DNA of 64,000 nucleotides from Sneathia vaginalis (GTDB lineage Bacteria; Fusobacteriota; Fusobacteriia; Fusobacteriales; Leptotrichiaceae): NCBI RefSeq assembly GCF_000973085.1, contig NZ_CP011280.1, positions 62,001 to 126,000 of the forward strand, read 5' to 3'. Shown piece by piece: positions 27,552 to 36,330 of this stretch (position 1 is its first letter; each line of letters starts with the position of its first letter). The notes under the pieces were generated by a model. It saw only the letters and a program-made list of their open reading frames with translations, ran no database searches and was not told where the DNA came from. The position numbers and the translations under genes were made by a program.

Positions 27552-27582
27552 CCCTTTGGGATTAGTCACCCGAGGGGTTTTT
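27552..27582 (+). terminator. Array terminator, copy 8, behind the PRTase gene
   Basis: CCCTTTGGG pairs with CCCGAGGGG, loop ATTAGTCA, T5. It is the same hairpin as behind the surface genes although no surface gene precedes it, which suggests the DprA/PRTase pair replaced or was inserted in front of a former array member. Confidence 0.85.
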
Positions 27583-27628
27583 GTTGTTTTACCTCCCTAT
27601 TAGTGTTACAATACCTTGAGGTGATTAA

Positions 27629-28795
27629 ATGTTAATAGATGAACTATTTCGTGAAATAGATGAAAATAAAGATCTTATGGTAAAGATTAGAAGACATCTA
27701 CATATGTATCCTGAAGTGTCTTTTGGAGAAGTTAATACTTCTAAGTATATTAGTGATTTTTATGCTTCTCTTGATTGTGAAGTAAAGACAAATGTAGGGG
27801 GTAATGGTGTTTTAGTCGCTATTGATACAGGTAATGCTGGTCCTAGTATAGGACTTCGTGCTGATTTTGATGCACTACCAATACAAGAAGAAACTGATTT
27901 AGAATATTCTTCTAGAGTAAGTGGCGTAATGCATGCTTGTGGACATGATGCACATACGGCTTACCTTATGGTCTTAGCTAAGATATTAATAAAGCACAAA
28001 AAAGAATTAAAAGGTAAGATATATATTATACACCAACACGCTGAAGAAATGACTCCTGGTGGTGCTATAGGCATGATAAAAACAGGGTTGTTAGATAATA
28101 TAGACAACTTCTTTGGAATACATGTTATGAGTGAATTTGAATTAGGTAAGGTATATTATCATAAAGGTGAAACACAACAAGGAAGATCTAAATTTACAAT
28201 AAAATTAATAGGTAAAGGTGGTCATGGTTCATCACCTCATAGTGCAAATGATGCAATAGTTGCAGGTTCATATCTTGTTATGGCACTACAAACAATAGTA
28301 TCAAGAAAATTAAGTCCTTTTGAAAATGGAGTTGTGACTATAGGGTCATTTGATGGTAAAGGTACATTTAATATTATCAAAGAAAGTGTTACAATTACTG
28401 GAGATGTTCGTGCTATGAGTGATAAGACTATGAAAAAGATAGAAGAACAAATCTATAGTATAGCTAACGGAGTGGCACAAACATATCAAATGAAGGTAGA
28501 TGTAGACTTTAAGCTAGACTATCCTATACTGTATAACGATAGTGATATGACAGATTTAGTTATATCTGCAGTTAAGTCTAGTGGATTACCAGTAGAAGAT
28601 TGTGGAGCATTACCACCATCAGAAGATTTTTCACACTATGCAAGACTTAAACCTTCATGCTTCTTCTATGTAGGAGCAAACAAAAAAGGAACTAAATCAT
28701 ATCCACATCATAATTCACATTTTGTAATAGATGAAGGATGTTTAGAAATATGTGCTAAGGCTCTAGCTTCTGTAGTTGTTAAATATATGTCTTGA
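27629..28795 (+). CDS. M20 family metallo-amidohydrolase
   Basis: 388 residues, full length for the M20D amidohydrolases (hippurate hydrolase, N-acetyl-diaminopimelate deacetylase, aminoacylase type). Metal ligands appear as MHACGHDAH (Cys104, His106), HQHAEE (Glu139-Glu140), GIHV (His165) and PHHNSHF near the end. The dimerisation domain starts around GRSKFTIKLIGKGGHGS. It removes acyl groups from N-acyl amino acids or peptides in the cytoplasm; the exact substrate cannot be told. RBS GAGGTGA precedes the ATG. Confidence 0.85.
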   Translation: MLIDELFREIDENKDLMVKIRRHLHMYPEVSFGEVNTSKYISDFYASLDCEVKTNVGGNGVLVAIDTGNAGPSIGLRADFDALPIQEETDLEYSSRVSGVMHACGHDAHTAYLMVLAKILIKHKKELKGKIYIIHQHAEEMTPGGAIGMIKTGLLDNIDNFFGIHVMSEFELGKVYYHKGETQQGRSKFTIKLIGKGGHGSSPHSANDAIVAGSYLVMALQTIVSRKLSPFENGVVTIGSFDGKGTFNIIKESVTITGDVRAMSDKTMKKIEEQIYSIANGVAQTYQMKVDVDFKLDYPILYNDSDMTDLVISAVKSSGLPVEDCGALPPSEDFSHYARLKPSCFFYVGANKKGTKSYPHHNSHFVIDEGCLEICAKALASVVVKYMS

Positions 28796-28895
28796 AGTAA
28801 AAAAAAGGCTACAACCTGTAGACCAAAATAAATACATCTTGAAATAAAGCAAAAGTCATGCTAAAATTAATTAAAGAAAAGAAAAATGGAACTGA

Positions 28896-28923
28896 CCCTA
28901 GGACCCCTCCTAGGGCTTTTTTT
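28896..28923. terminator. Terminator of the M20 gene, between converging genes
   Basis: CCCTAGGA pairs perfectly with TCCTAGGG, loop CCCC, T7 on the plus strand. The T run overlaps the stop codon of the converging minus-strand gene. Confidence 0.9.
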
Positions 28924-29767
28924 ATCTGAGATTAGAACTAGCTATTAGTCTTAAAGTGTGTGTTAGACCCCTTATTGTTTTTGATAGTTCAAATATATTT
29001 TCATACCAACCAACATTTGCAAATGATCCATCACCTATATGTTGTATATCGACACCAATAATTTTATTCTTTAATGCGATATATCTAATCACTTCTTTTG
29101 AAGAACTTTCTTGACTAGTTCCTATTGTAGACATACAAAGTTTTTTGTTCTTGTGAGCATATTTAACTATGGTTGTTAAATCACTTTCTGATAATCCAGG
29201 AACTGTACCTACAGCAGGGACTAATAGTATGTCTATTCCACTTTCAATAAATTGTTTGGCAGTTTCTAAGTTTATTACATCTTCATCTATACCACTAGAA
29301 TGCATTTTACCTGCTATTATTATTCCCTTATAGTATTTTTTACTAAGTTTAATACATTCTAATATATCAGTATTTCTTACATTAGTATTAGGATTAGCAG
29401 TTAGACATATGAAGTCGAATCCATATTTATTTGCAAGTAAAAGAGCTTCCTTATTACAGTCTTTAGGCTCTATATTAACCCCTACAGGACGACCTACAAG
29501 TTTTCTTAAGTAACATATAGGATCATTTGTTTCAGGTAGAGCTTGTATTTGTATATCGAATAGATTTATACAATTAAGGAGTATAAGATCAGCACCAAAG
29601 GCTCTAGCTATTTCACTATTAGTCACATTAAAACAAAGTGTGGCAGAACTTGCCACATTTTCACTTAAAACAGTTCTACCACAACTTAGTTTTATAGCCT
29701 CTAGAAGTTCATCTTTACTCATATTTAGTAGTTCACTAGAACTACAAGATAAAAGTCTTTTAGCCAT
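28922..29767 (-). CDS. TIM-barrel-like protein of PTS operons (DUF7916-like)
   Basis: 281 residues beginning MAKRLLSCSSSELLNMSKDEL, with SEGRT-like GRTVLSENV and repeated strand-helix units (ADLILLNCINLF, RPVGVNIEP, IIIAGKMHSSGID, IDILLVPAVG). Similar proteins are found next to lactose/cellobiose PTS genes; they are annotated as uncharacterised or PEP-phosphonomutase-like barrels. Function unproven. Last gene of the beta-glucoside operon, overlapping the IIA gene by 8 bp. Confidence 0.65.
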   Translation of the reverse strand: MAKRLLSCSSSELLNMSKDELLEAIKLSCGRTVLSENVASSATLCFNVTNSEIARAFGADLILLNCINLFDIQIQALPETNDPICYLRKLVGRPVGVNIEPKDCNKEALLLANKYGFDFICLTANPNTNVRNTDILECIKLSKKYYKGIIIAGKMHSSGIDEDVINLETAKQFIESGIDILLVPAVGTVPGLSESDLTTIVKYAHKNKKLCMSTIGTSQESSSKEVIRYIALKNKIIGVDIQHIGDGSFANVGWYENIFELSKTIRGLTHTLRLIASSNLR

Positions 29768-30077
29768 TATTTTTTACCTCACATAATTTTATTAACTTAG
29801 AAACTAAGTTTTTTATTTCAATACAAGACATTAAATGGTCTTGTGCATGAACAAAAAGAACAGATAATTCAACCTTTTCACCATTTACTTCTTTTTGTAT
29901 TAAATTTGTTTGTATTTCATGAGCTTTTAAAAGGTATTCATTTGCTTCATCCAGTTTTTTGTAAGCTTCATCTATTTTACCTTCTATTGCAAGGTCTAGT
30001 GCTTCATAGCAAATACCTTTTACACAACCAGCATTGCTGATTATTTCAAATACTATTGTTTCCATTTCTTCTTTCAT
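29760..30077 (-). CDS. PTS lactose/cellobiose-type enzyme IIA
   Basis: 105 residues, the usual size of the all-helical IIA(Lac) family. His77 in FVHAQDHLM is the expected phosphorylation site, followed by the conserved Asp80 (metal) and His81. It relays phosphate from HPr to the IIB encoded at the start of the operon. Confidence 0.92.
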   Translation of the reverse strand: MKEEMETIVFEIISNAGCVKGICYEALDLAIEGKIDEAYKKLDEANEYLLKAHEIQTNLIQKEVNGEKVELSVLFVHAQDHLMSCIEIKNLVSKLIKLCEVKNNG

Positions 30078-30086
30078 ATTTACCCC

Positions 30087-31463
30087 TTAAAATCCATTAT
30101 TATCGCTTAATTCTTTAAACCAATAACCTGATTTTTTTATATATCTTTTTTGTGTGTTATAGTCTAGTTCTATAAATCCATATCTATTTTTGTATGCATT
30201 AAGCCATGACCAACAGTCTATAAAGGTCCAGTGCATGTATCCCTTACAGTTAGAACCTTCTTCTATTGCTTTATGTAATTCAACTAAGTGTTGTTTTATG
30301 AAGTCGATTCTATAGTCATCTTGTATTATGCCATCTTTTTTAAACCTAGATTCATCTTCAACACCCATACCATTTTCAGCAACAAACCATTCAATATTTC
30401 CATAGTTATTTTGTATATTTTTAGCTATATCATAAAGTGCGTGTGGGTATATTTCCCAACCACGATACTTATTTATTCTTCTACCTGGCATAACATATGA
30501 ATCATAATAGTATGTAGGCATGAAAGGTGCATTATCATTAGGCAAATTAGCCTTTGCACAAACTCTTAGTGGTTGGTAGTAGTTAATACCTAAAAATGAT
30601 ACTGTATTTTCTTTTATTATTTTCAATTCTTCCTCAGTGTATGATGGAAGAAGATCATGTTTTTTTAATATTTCAACTAAGTCTTTGCTATATTCACCCT
30701 TAACACAGGGATCAAGGAAGGAGTTAGTCGCAAAAAGGTCAGCTATATGAGCAGCTTTAACATCAAATTCATTATTAGATCTAGGGTAGCTAGGTGTAAT
30801 ATTCAATATTATTCCTATCTTACTTTTAAGATTTAATTTTTTAAATTCTTTTACTGCTAATGCACTAGCTAGTGCTATGTTATATGCCACTTGTACTGCT
30901 TTTTTTGAATCTACCTCTAATGGATAGTGATACTGAAGTAGGTAACCACATTCAACAGAAACTATTGGTTCATTGAATGTAAACCAACTATCAACTAAAT
31001 CACCAAAAAGTTCAAAACAAGTTTTTGCATACTTAGCATAAAGCTTTACTGTTTCTTTTTGAACAAATCCATTGTATTTTTCTTGGATGTATAATGGTGT
31101 GTCAAAGTGATATAGATTAACAAAAACTTTAATTCCATTTTCTTTTAATAAAGAAAAGTAGGAGTTATAGAAAGTGACTGCTTTTTGATTTATATTTCCC
31201 TTATCATCTATTAATCTTGCCCAAGAAATAGATGTTCTATATGCTGTGTGGCCAGTTTGTTTTAGTAGTTTTATATCTTCTTTAAAATGTTTGTAAATTG
31301 TACTTGTAGTTTCAGGTCCAATATTATCATGGAATTTGTATGGACTGTCACTAAAAAATTTATCCCAAACAGTTAACATTTTACCATCATTTTCTAAACG
31401 TCCTTCACTTTGTTCTGCACTAGTAGAAGAACCCCAAAAGAATCCGTCTTTAAATTTTATCAT
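30087..31463 (-). CDS. 6-phospho-beta-glucosidase, GH1
   Basis: 458 residues, complete GH1 barrel. The N-terminal signature is FFWGSSTSAEQSEG, the acid/base is Glu165 in TFNEP, and the nucleophile is Glu363 in VAENGMG. The phosphate-binding region near the C-terminus reads YKNRYGFIELD (S-x-x-x-N/K-Y-x-x-R-Y type). It cleaves beta-glucosides that entered as 6-phosphates through the PTS of the same operon. Cellobiose versus aryl-glucoside preference cannot be decided. Confidence 0.92.
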   Translation of the reverse strand: MIKFKDGFFWGSSTSAEQSEGRLENDGKMLTVWDKFFSDSPYKFHDNIGPETTSTIYKHFKEDIKLLKQTGHTAYRTSISWARLIDDKGNINQKAVTFYNSYFSLLKENGIKVFVNLYHFDTPLYIQEKYNGFVQKETVKLYAKYAKTCFELFGDLVDSWFTFNEPIVSVECGYLLQYHYPLEVDSKKAVQVAYNIALASALAVKEFKKLNLKSKIGIILNITPSYPRSNNEFDVKAAHIADLFATNSFLDPCVKGEYSKDLVEILKKHDLLPSYTEEELKIIKENTVSFLGINYYQPLRVCAKANLPNDNAPFMPTYYYDSYVMPGRRINKYRGWEIYPHALYDIAKNIQNNYGNIEWFVAENGMGVEDESRFKKDGIIQDDYRIDFIKQHLVELHKAIEEGSNCKGYMHWTFIDCWSWLNAYKNRYGFIELDYNTQKRYIKKSGYWFKELSDNNGF

Positions 31464-31473
31464 ATTAACCCCT

Positions 31474-32121
31474 TTAATATATTGTTATCTTATTATTATT
31501 CGGATTAAGGTAAGATTTAATAACTGCACAAAGATTAGTTTTTCCATCGTATACCTTATTTGTAATTAGTACAATAGGAGTGTTAAGTTTTACGTTTAAA
31601 AATCTTGAGAATTTAACGGGAGTTATAACAGCTTCTATTGTTTGTTGTATTTTAAACTCTTTTAATATTTCTAAATTTTCACGATTGATATCTTTGAAAA
31701 CATTTCTTAACTTTTCATTTTCAGGATCAGGTGAAAGTAAGACCTCTTCTATACTCATAATATTTTTGTTTTTTGAGGTTATAAACATATATCTTTCAGA
31801 ATTTTTATAATCATTAAAAATACTTTCATCTATTGAATAACTTAAATTTAAGTAAATTAATTTAAAAGTATTTGTACTGTCAAAAAAAGCAAAAGACACA
31901 ATATTCCTATTAGGTGTCTTTTTTACAAAAGTTCCAATATTATTTTTCTTATATAAATAACCCTCTTCAACAAGGATGCTTATTATCTTTCTAGCTGTAA
32001 GCTTAGATATATTTTTGTATGATGCAAGACTTCTTTCAGAATAGAAATGAGAATCTACTTTAAAATATTTTAATTCCTCAATCAATTCATTTAGAATCTT
32101 TTCATAGAGTTTTTCTGCCAT
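31474..32121 (-). CDS. GntR-family transcriptional regulator
   Basis: 215 residues. An N-terminal winged HTH (residues ~1-68: FYSERSLASYKNISKLTARKIISILVEEGYLYKKNNIGTFV, given here only as the span 26-66) is followed by a C-terminal UTRA-like sensor domain (residues ~75-215). It lies inside the PTS operon and is the likely repressor acting at the repeated TATACCACT sites upstream of the IIB gene, probably released by a sugar phosphate (inference). Confidence 0.8.
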   Translation of the reverse strand: MAEKLYEKILNELIEELKYFKVDSHFYSERSLASYKNISKLTARKIISILVEEGYLYKKNNIGTFVKKTPNRNIVSFAFFDSTNTFKLIYLNLSYSIDESIFNDYKNSERYMFITSKNKNIMSIEEVLLSPDPENEKLRNVFKDINRENLEILKEFKIQQTIEAVITPVKFSRFLNVKLNTPIVLITNKVYDGKTNLCAVIKSYLNPNNNKITIY

Positions 32122-32122
32122 A

Positions 32123-32533
32123 TTATTTCTTTCCTATTAGATAGTTTTCTATGGAACGGAAAGTTTTAATTTTCTTTCTTTTTAAGAAAAAACCAAATAA
32201 AACTTCTAATAAAATGTTGTTTTGTTTTTTTAAAAATGAATTTGTAAAATATTCTTCTATATATTCTATACAGATACTCTCATTATCGCATGGGATAATA
32301 ATATATTCAATAGTATTTATACCTAAGCTTGATTTAATTGATAATTTGTATCCCACATTTTCTTTTAAATAGTCAATAGTAAGAGTACAAGGTACTTTTT
32401 TACCCATTTTAGAAACAATATCTTTTTTTATTGTCTTTTCACCGTGAAATTCCTTTTGTAGATTTTCGTAAAGGAAGTTAAAGAAAACTTCCTTTTTACA
32501 ATTCATAGTATATTTTAATTTCATATTAGTCAT
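32123..32533 (-). CDS. DUF3284 protein of cellobiose PTS operon
   Basis: 136 residues, an START/polyketide-cyclase-like small alpha/beta fold by pattern (MKLKYTMNCKKEVFFNFLYENL at the start). DUF3284 proteins are regular companions of cellobiose PTS and GH1 genes; their function is unknown. The start overlaps the IIC stop by 8 bp, so the genes are coupled. Confidence 0.75.
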   Translation of the reverse strand: MTNMKLKYTMNCKKEVFFNFLYENLQKEFHGEKTIKKDIVSKMGKKVPCTLTIDYLKENVGYKLSIKSSLGINTIEYIIIPCDNESICIEYIEEYFTNSFLKKQNNILLEVLFGFFLKRKKIKTFRSIENYLIGKK

Positions 32534-33839
32534 CCAATTTATTAGCTATTAATACAAATGGTGTCCAAATTAAGAATGCAACAAATATGTTTAGTATAGA
32601 AACTAGTGCTGCCATAATTGAACCACCAGTTGCAAAGAATGCATATAGACCTGTTGGCATTATCCATGGAACAATAACATAAACAGGAGGTATAACACCT
32701 ATAGCTGTTAATACATATGCTATTATTGCACCAACAACAGAAACAAGAACGAATGGTATGAAGTATAGTGGATTTAATACTATAGGCATACCGAATATCA
32801 TAGGTTCATTAATGTTAAATATTCCCATAGGTAGAGCCATTTTAGAAACTGCTCTATTAGCTTTTTTCTTTGAGAAAATGAATATAGAAATTATTAGTGC
32901 TAATGTCATACCTGAACCACCTAATTGTAGGTAAGCATCAAATGATCCTCTAGTCCATAAGTATGGTAATGTTTTAACTGTACCACCTTTTGCAATGTGT
33001 TCAACATTGGCAAGTAATGCAGGTTGGTATATACCATCAAGTATAGGAGCTAATACATTGTGTCCGTGTAATCCAAAGAACCATAAGAATTGTATAAGGA
33101 ATGCTAAGATTACAACTGATAGTAAACCTTGTGATAGACCTAATAATGGTTTTTGTATGTATAGAGATATTATATCTATTAATGATTTATTAGTTAATTT
33201 AAATATTACTTGAGATATAATTGAACATACATATATTGCAACTACTCCTGGTATAATAGAAGCAAAGGCCTTATTAACAGCAGGTGGGACAGAGTCAGGT
33301 AATTTAATAGTAACCTTATGTGTCATTAATTTGCAGTATATTATACTAGAGATGAAACCAATTATCATTGCAGGGAATATACCTTGTGCACCAAGATAAT
33401 TAACATTTAAGAATCCCCAAGATGATACTTGTGTTGCAACACCGTTTATATCTGTTGTAAATACAGCTTCTTGCGGTAGTAGAGCTATGAATGAAGCAAA
33501 TGCAACTAAGGCACCTGCAATAGGATTAACCTTATAGCTTTGTGCAAGATTGTAACCTAATGATAATACAAACGCTAATGATAAGATAGCGAATGAAGCG
33601 AACCATACTATACCATTTATAGAGATTAATGGATTCATTACTTCAACAAATTTTGTATATCCATTTGCAGTAGGTATATCTCTAAAGAAAACGTTAAGTA
33701 GTACGGCTATTGAACCGACCATAGTTATTGGCATTATTGCTATAAATGAATCTCTTATAGCAACTAAGTGTCTTTGTGACGCGATTTTTGTCACTTTTGG
33801 GATAAATGAACATTCAACCCAGTTCATAATACTTTTCAT
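32526..33839 (-). CDS. PTS cellobiose-type permease, enzyme IIC
   Basis: 437 residues, about ten hydrophobic membrane segments. Typical features of the Lac/Cel IIC family are present: QRHLVAIRDSFIAIMPITMVGS near the N-terminus (span 24-45), FFGLHGHN substrate loop and the NINEPMIFGMPIVLNP signature. It moves the disaccharide across the inner membrane with phosphorylation by IIB. It follows IIB by 4 bp. Confidence 0.93.
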   Translation of the reverse strand: MKSIMNWVECSFIPKVTKIASQRHLVAIRDSFIAIMPITMVGSIAVLLNVFFRDIPTANGYTKFVEVMNPLISINGIVWFASFAILSLAFVLSLGYNLAQSYKVNPIAGALVAFASFIALLPQEAVFTTDINGVATQVSSWGFLNVNYLGAQGIFPAMIIGFISSIIYCKLMTHKVTIKLPDSVPPAVNKAFASIIPGVVAIYVCSIISQVIFKLTNKSLIDIISLYIQKPLLGLSQGLLSVVILAFLIQFLWFFGLHGHNVLAPILDGIYQPALLANVEHIAKGGTVKTLPYLWTRGSFDAYLQLGGSGMTLALIISIFIFSKKKANRAVSKMALPMGIFNINEPMIFGMPIVLNPLYFIPFVLVSVVGAIIAYVLTAIGVIPPVYVIVPWIMPTGLYAFFATGGSIMAALVSILNIFVAFLIWTPFVLIANKLDD

Positions 33840-33843
33840 AAAT

Positions 33844-34149
33844 CTATTCTCCTTTAAGTAATTTCAAAGCATCTTCTAATACCTTTTCACCGTTCATAGT
33901 ACCGTAACTCATCATATCTATTACGGTAACTGGTGTATCCTTGAAAAGTTCTTTCATACTAGGTAAAAGGTATTTAACTTGTGGTCCTAAAAGGACTATA
34001 TCAACTTTACCGACATATTCATTAGCTTTAGCATCTGGAATAGCTAGAATATCTGTTTCTATATTTTTGTCTTTACTAGCTTTTTTCATTTTTTCTACCA
34101 TGAAACTTGTAGACATTCCTGCGGAACATATTAATAATATTTTGGTCAT
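33844..34149 (-). CDS. PTS lactose/cellobiose-type enzyme IIB
   Basis: 101 residues from the ATG at 34149, chosen because AAAGGTGG lies 7 bases upstream; the open frame extends to a TTG at 34167 that contains this RBS. Phosphocysteine Cys8 sits in ILLICSAGMSTS (P-loop), followed by VDIVLLGPQVKYL. It transfers phosphate from IIA to the sugar. First gene of the operon. Confidence 0.92.
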   Translation of the reverse strand: MTKILLICSAGMSTSFMVEKMKKASKDKNIETDILAIPDAKANEYVGKVDIVLLGPQVKYLLPSMKELFKDTPVTVIDMMSYGTMNGEKVLEDALKLLKGE

Positions 34150-34151
34150 AT

Positions 34152-34265
34152 GTATACCACCTTTCAAAATATTTTATAATAAAGTATACCACTAAAAAAT
34201 AAAAAAGCAATATTATTTAGAAAAATATTGATATTTTTAATTTAAAAAAGTATACCACTAAAAAA
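34152..34265 (-). promoter_or_regulatory. Promoter and repeated operators of the beta-glucoside operon
   Basis: Two identical 19-bp words AAAGTATACCACTAAAAAA lie at 34181-34199 and 34247-34265, and a third core GTATACCAC overlaps the RBS at 34152-34160. On the minus strand the first copy contains the -10 TATACT (34183-34188), with -35 TTGCTT (34205-34210) at a 16-bp spacing. A repressor bound here, most simply the GntR protein of the operon, would block transcription and possibly loop between sites. Confidence 0.75.
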
Positions 34266-34283
34266 GGATAGCCCCAGCTATCC
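34257..34283 (-). terminator. Terminator of the unknown gene pair
   Basis: GGATAGC pairs with GCTATCC around CCCA; on the minus strand it is followed by T6. The stop codon of the 66-residue gene lies inside the stem. Confidence 0.85.
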
Positions 34284-34478
34284 TAGATTAAAGAAGATAC
34301 CGTCTGTGTTCTCACTGTATGTGATGTACGATATTTTCTTACCTTTTAAAACTTTTGAAACAGGGATAATTAATTCAATGTTTTTTATTAACTCTGTTTC
34401 TGTGTAAAGAGAGTACTTTTTCATTATAGCGACTATGATGTTACTGTAAGGCTTTCTGTAACCAATAACTATACTCAC
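34278..34478 (-). CDS. 66-aa protein of unknown function
   Basis: GTG start at 34478, sharing one base with the TAG of the upstream gene; AAGGAGG lies 5 bases before it, so it is clearly translated and coupled. The protein contains IGYRKPYSNIIVAIMKKY and KGKKISYITYSENTDG, with no recognised domain and no membrane segment. Confidence 0.65.
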   Translation of the reverse strand: MSIVIGYRKPYSNIIVAIMKKYSLYTETELIKNIELIIPVSKVLKGKKISYITYSENTDGIFFNLG

Positions 34479-35548
34479 TAATCCTCCTTAAGATAATCTA
34501 TAAATGCATTTACACGGTTATTAGCGTAATGGAAAGTGTTGTAAAAAGAAATTCTTTCTTTTTCTGAAAAATCTTTAAATTCTTTTGTTTTTAGTACATT
34601 TAATTTTTTATTCAAGTTATTTTGAAATAAAAGAATCAAATCTTCATTTAGATTACTTGTAGATAGAATATATCTTGTCTCGTTTGTCCACCATAGTTCC
34701 TTTATTAATTCATTCTTACTTTTAAGAAATATATTTATATTTTTCTTACTAACTTTTTTAAATTCATCAAAAGTTTTCTTCATGTAGATATTGTATCTTT
34801 TACCGTTAAATAGTATTGATAATATGTTAAATAACTCAGTAAATTCATCTTTTGATATATCACCAACATAAATATTAATGCAGTCTATATTCTTCTTACC
34901 CTTTATATGAAACGCCTTATAGTTTCTAAATTTTTTGTTAGATATATATGATTTAATATCTTTTTGTTTAAATACATTATAATTTGGTAAGTGTATAGCA
35001 GTGTATTCGCTTCTTTTCTGTAAGATATATTCTTGGTACTTCTTATCATTAATATTTACTAATTTATCAAAGATAATGTAAAACTTATCATTAATACCTT
35101 TATCTTGGAAATTAGATACAGAAAAAGGTTCTACATTTTCTCTAATTAATAAAGGTTTAAAAGTATTTTGTAATAAAAAATTATCCTTGTTGTAAGTGTT
35201 TGATAAATATACTTTTGAGTTTTTTGAAAGAATGTGTGAAATTTTAATATATTCATAAAGGTATAATAGATTTTTTGTGAATAGTTCAATAAAGTCTTTT
35301 TCCTTAATATACACTCTTCTTTTTCTTAATTCTTTATCTAATGTTTTGTATAGGATCAATGAATTAATTTTAAAGTATTTTAAATAGAGTAGTTCATCCA
35401 ATCTTGAAAAATTATTTTCAACATTTTGTGGACTATAGAAAGTAAATATATATTTGAAAAAAGCATCTTTATCGCTTTTGAAAAGAGATGAAATATTTAT
35501 TCCATCATAATCATTTTTAAAAAAATTCTTATAAACTTCATATAACAT
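34478..35548 (-). CDS. Unknown 356-aa protein
   Basis: Rich in Lys, Asn, Tyr and Phe, soluble in appearance. Its pattern of short hydrophobic strands alternating with charged helices (KFYIIFDKLVNI, IDCINIYVGDI, NINIFLKSKNELIKELWW) might fit a Rossmann-like or glycosyltransferase-like fold, but no motif is firm. An ATG at 35548 is preferred; an earlier ATG at 35590 would add a hydrophobic stretch (LHYIFVFFYTIN) and cannot be excluded. It forms an operon with the 66-residue gene. Confidence 0.6.
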   Translation of the reverse strand: MLYEVYKNFFKNDYDGINISSLFKSDKDAFFKYIFTFYSPQNVENNFSRLDELLYLKYFKINSLILYKTLDKELRKRRVYIKEKDFIELFTKNLLYLYEYIKISHILSKNSKVYLSNTYNKDNFLLQNTFKPLLIRENVEPFSVSNFQDKGINDKFYIIFDKLVNINDKKYQEYILQKRSEYTAIHLPNYNVFKQKDIKSYISNKKFRNYKAFHIKGKKNIDCINIYVGDISKDEFTELFNILSILFNGKRYNIYMKKTFDEFKKVSKKNINIFLKSKNELIKELWWTNETRYILSTSNLNEDLILLFQNNLNKKLNVLKTKEFKDFSEKERISFYNTFHYANNRVNAFIDYLKED

Positions 35549-35613
35549 ATTAATAGTATAGAAAAATACAAAAATGTAATGTAGACACATTCCTTGAAAA
35601 AGAATAAAATAAT

Positions 35614-35640
35614 GAAAAAAAAGGCCTTTAAAAGCCTTTT
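35614..35640 (-). terminator. Terminator of the HAD gene
   Basis: AAAAGGC pairs with GCCTTTT; on the minus strand the hairpin ends in a run of eight T. Confidence 0.85.
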
Positions 35641-35673
35641 AAAATGCTAGCTGGTTCATAGATTAAAAAATAT

Positions 35674-36330
35674 TTACTCTAGATAGTCTTTTATCATGTA
35701 GATATCATCTAAAATCAAGTCAGCTAGAGCTTTCATTTCTTCATTTGGTTGTAATATATTAGGTACCATAATTGCTTTCATTTTAGCACTATGAGCTGCC
35801 TTTATACCATTATATGAATCTTCAAATACCATGCAGTTATCAGGAGATATATTTTGCTTTTCAGCAGCTAACAGAAAAATTTCAGGGTCTGGTTTTCCGT
35901 TTGTTACCTCATCTCCAGAATATATGTCCACAAAGTAGTCTTCTATATTATTTCTTTTTAGATAAGTTTGTATCATGTTTCTATTTGATGATGAAGCTAT
36001 GACACAAGGGAGCTTTCTTTCTTTTAAGTATGATAAAAGGTCAAGTACATGAGGACAAAGGTCCAAACCATTTTTTTCATTGTAAGTCATTAATTTTTTG
36101 TGAACTAATTTAGATAAAGTTTCAAATGGGAAATCCTTACCATAATGGTTTAAATATAGAGCCCTTGTTGATTTCATATTCATACCTATTGAACCCCGTA
36201 TTATATCCTCATTAGCAGTAAATCCAAGTTCTGATATAGATTCAGGTAAAAATTTTAAGTATAGTCTTTCTGTTTCAAAAACCAATCCATCCATATCGAA
36301 AATAAAGAGCTTAATATTTTTAAATTTCAT
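35674..36330 (-). CDS. HAD-superfamily phosphatase (beta-phosphoglucomutase-like)
   Basis: 218 residues. Motif I FDMDGLVFETE (nucleophile Asp and acid/base Asp), a helical cap (residues ~16-85), motif II ASSSN, motif III Lys in NGKPDPEIF and motif IV VFEDSYNGIKAA. The cap type is that of phosphatases and phosphomutases acting on small phosphorylated sugars or nucleotides; the substrate is unknown. The start overlaps the end of the ABC-F gene by 11 bp. Confidence 0.85.
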   Translation of the reverse strand: MKFKNIKLFIFDMDGLVFETERLYLKFLPESISELGFTANEDIIRGSIGMNMKSTRALYLNHYGKDFPFETLSKLVHKKLMTYNEKNGLDLCPHVLDLLSYLKERKLPCVIASSSNRNMIQTYLKRNNIEDYFVDIYSGDEVTNGKPDPEIFLLAAEKQNISPDNCMVFEDSYNGIKAAHSAKMKAIMVPNILQPNEEMKALADLILDDIYMIKDYLE

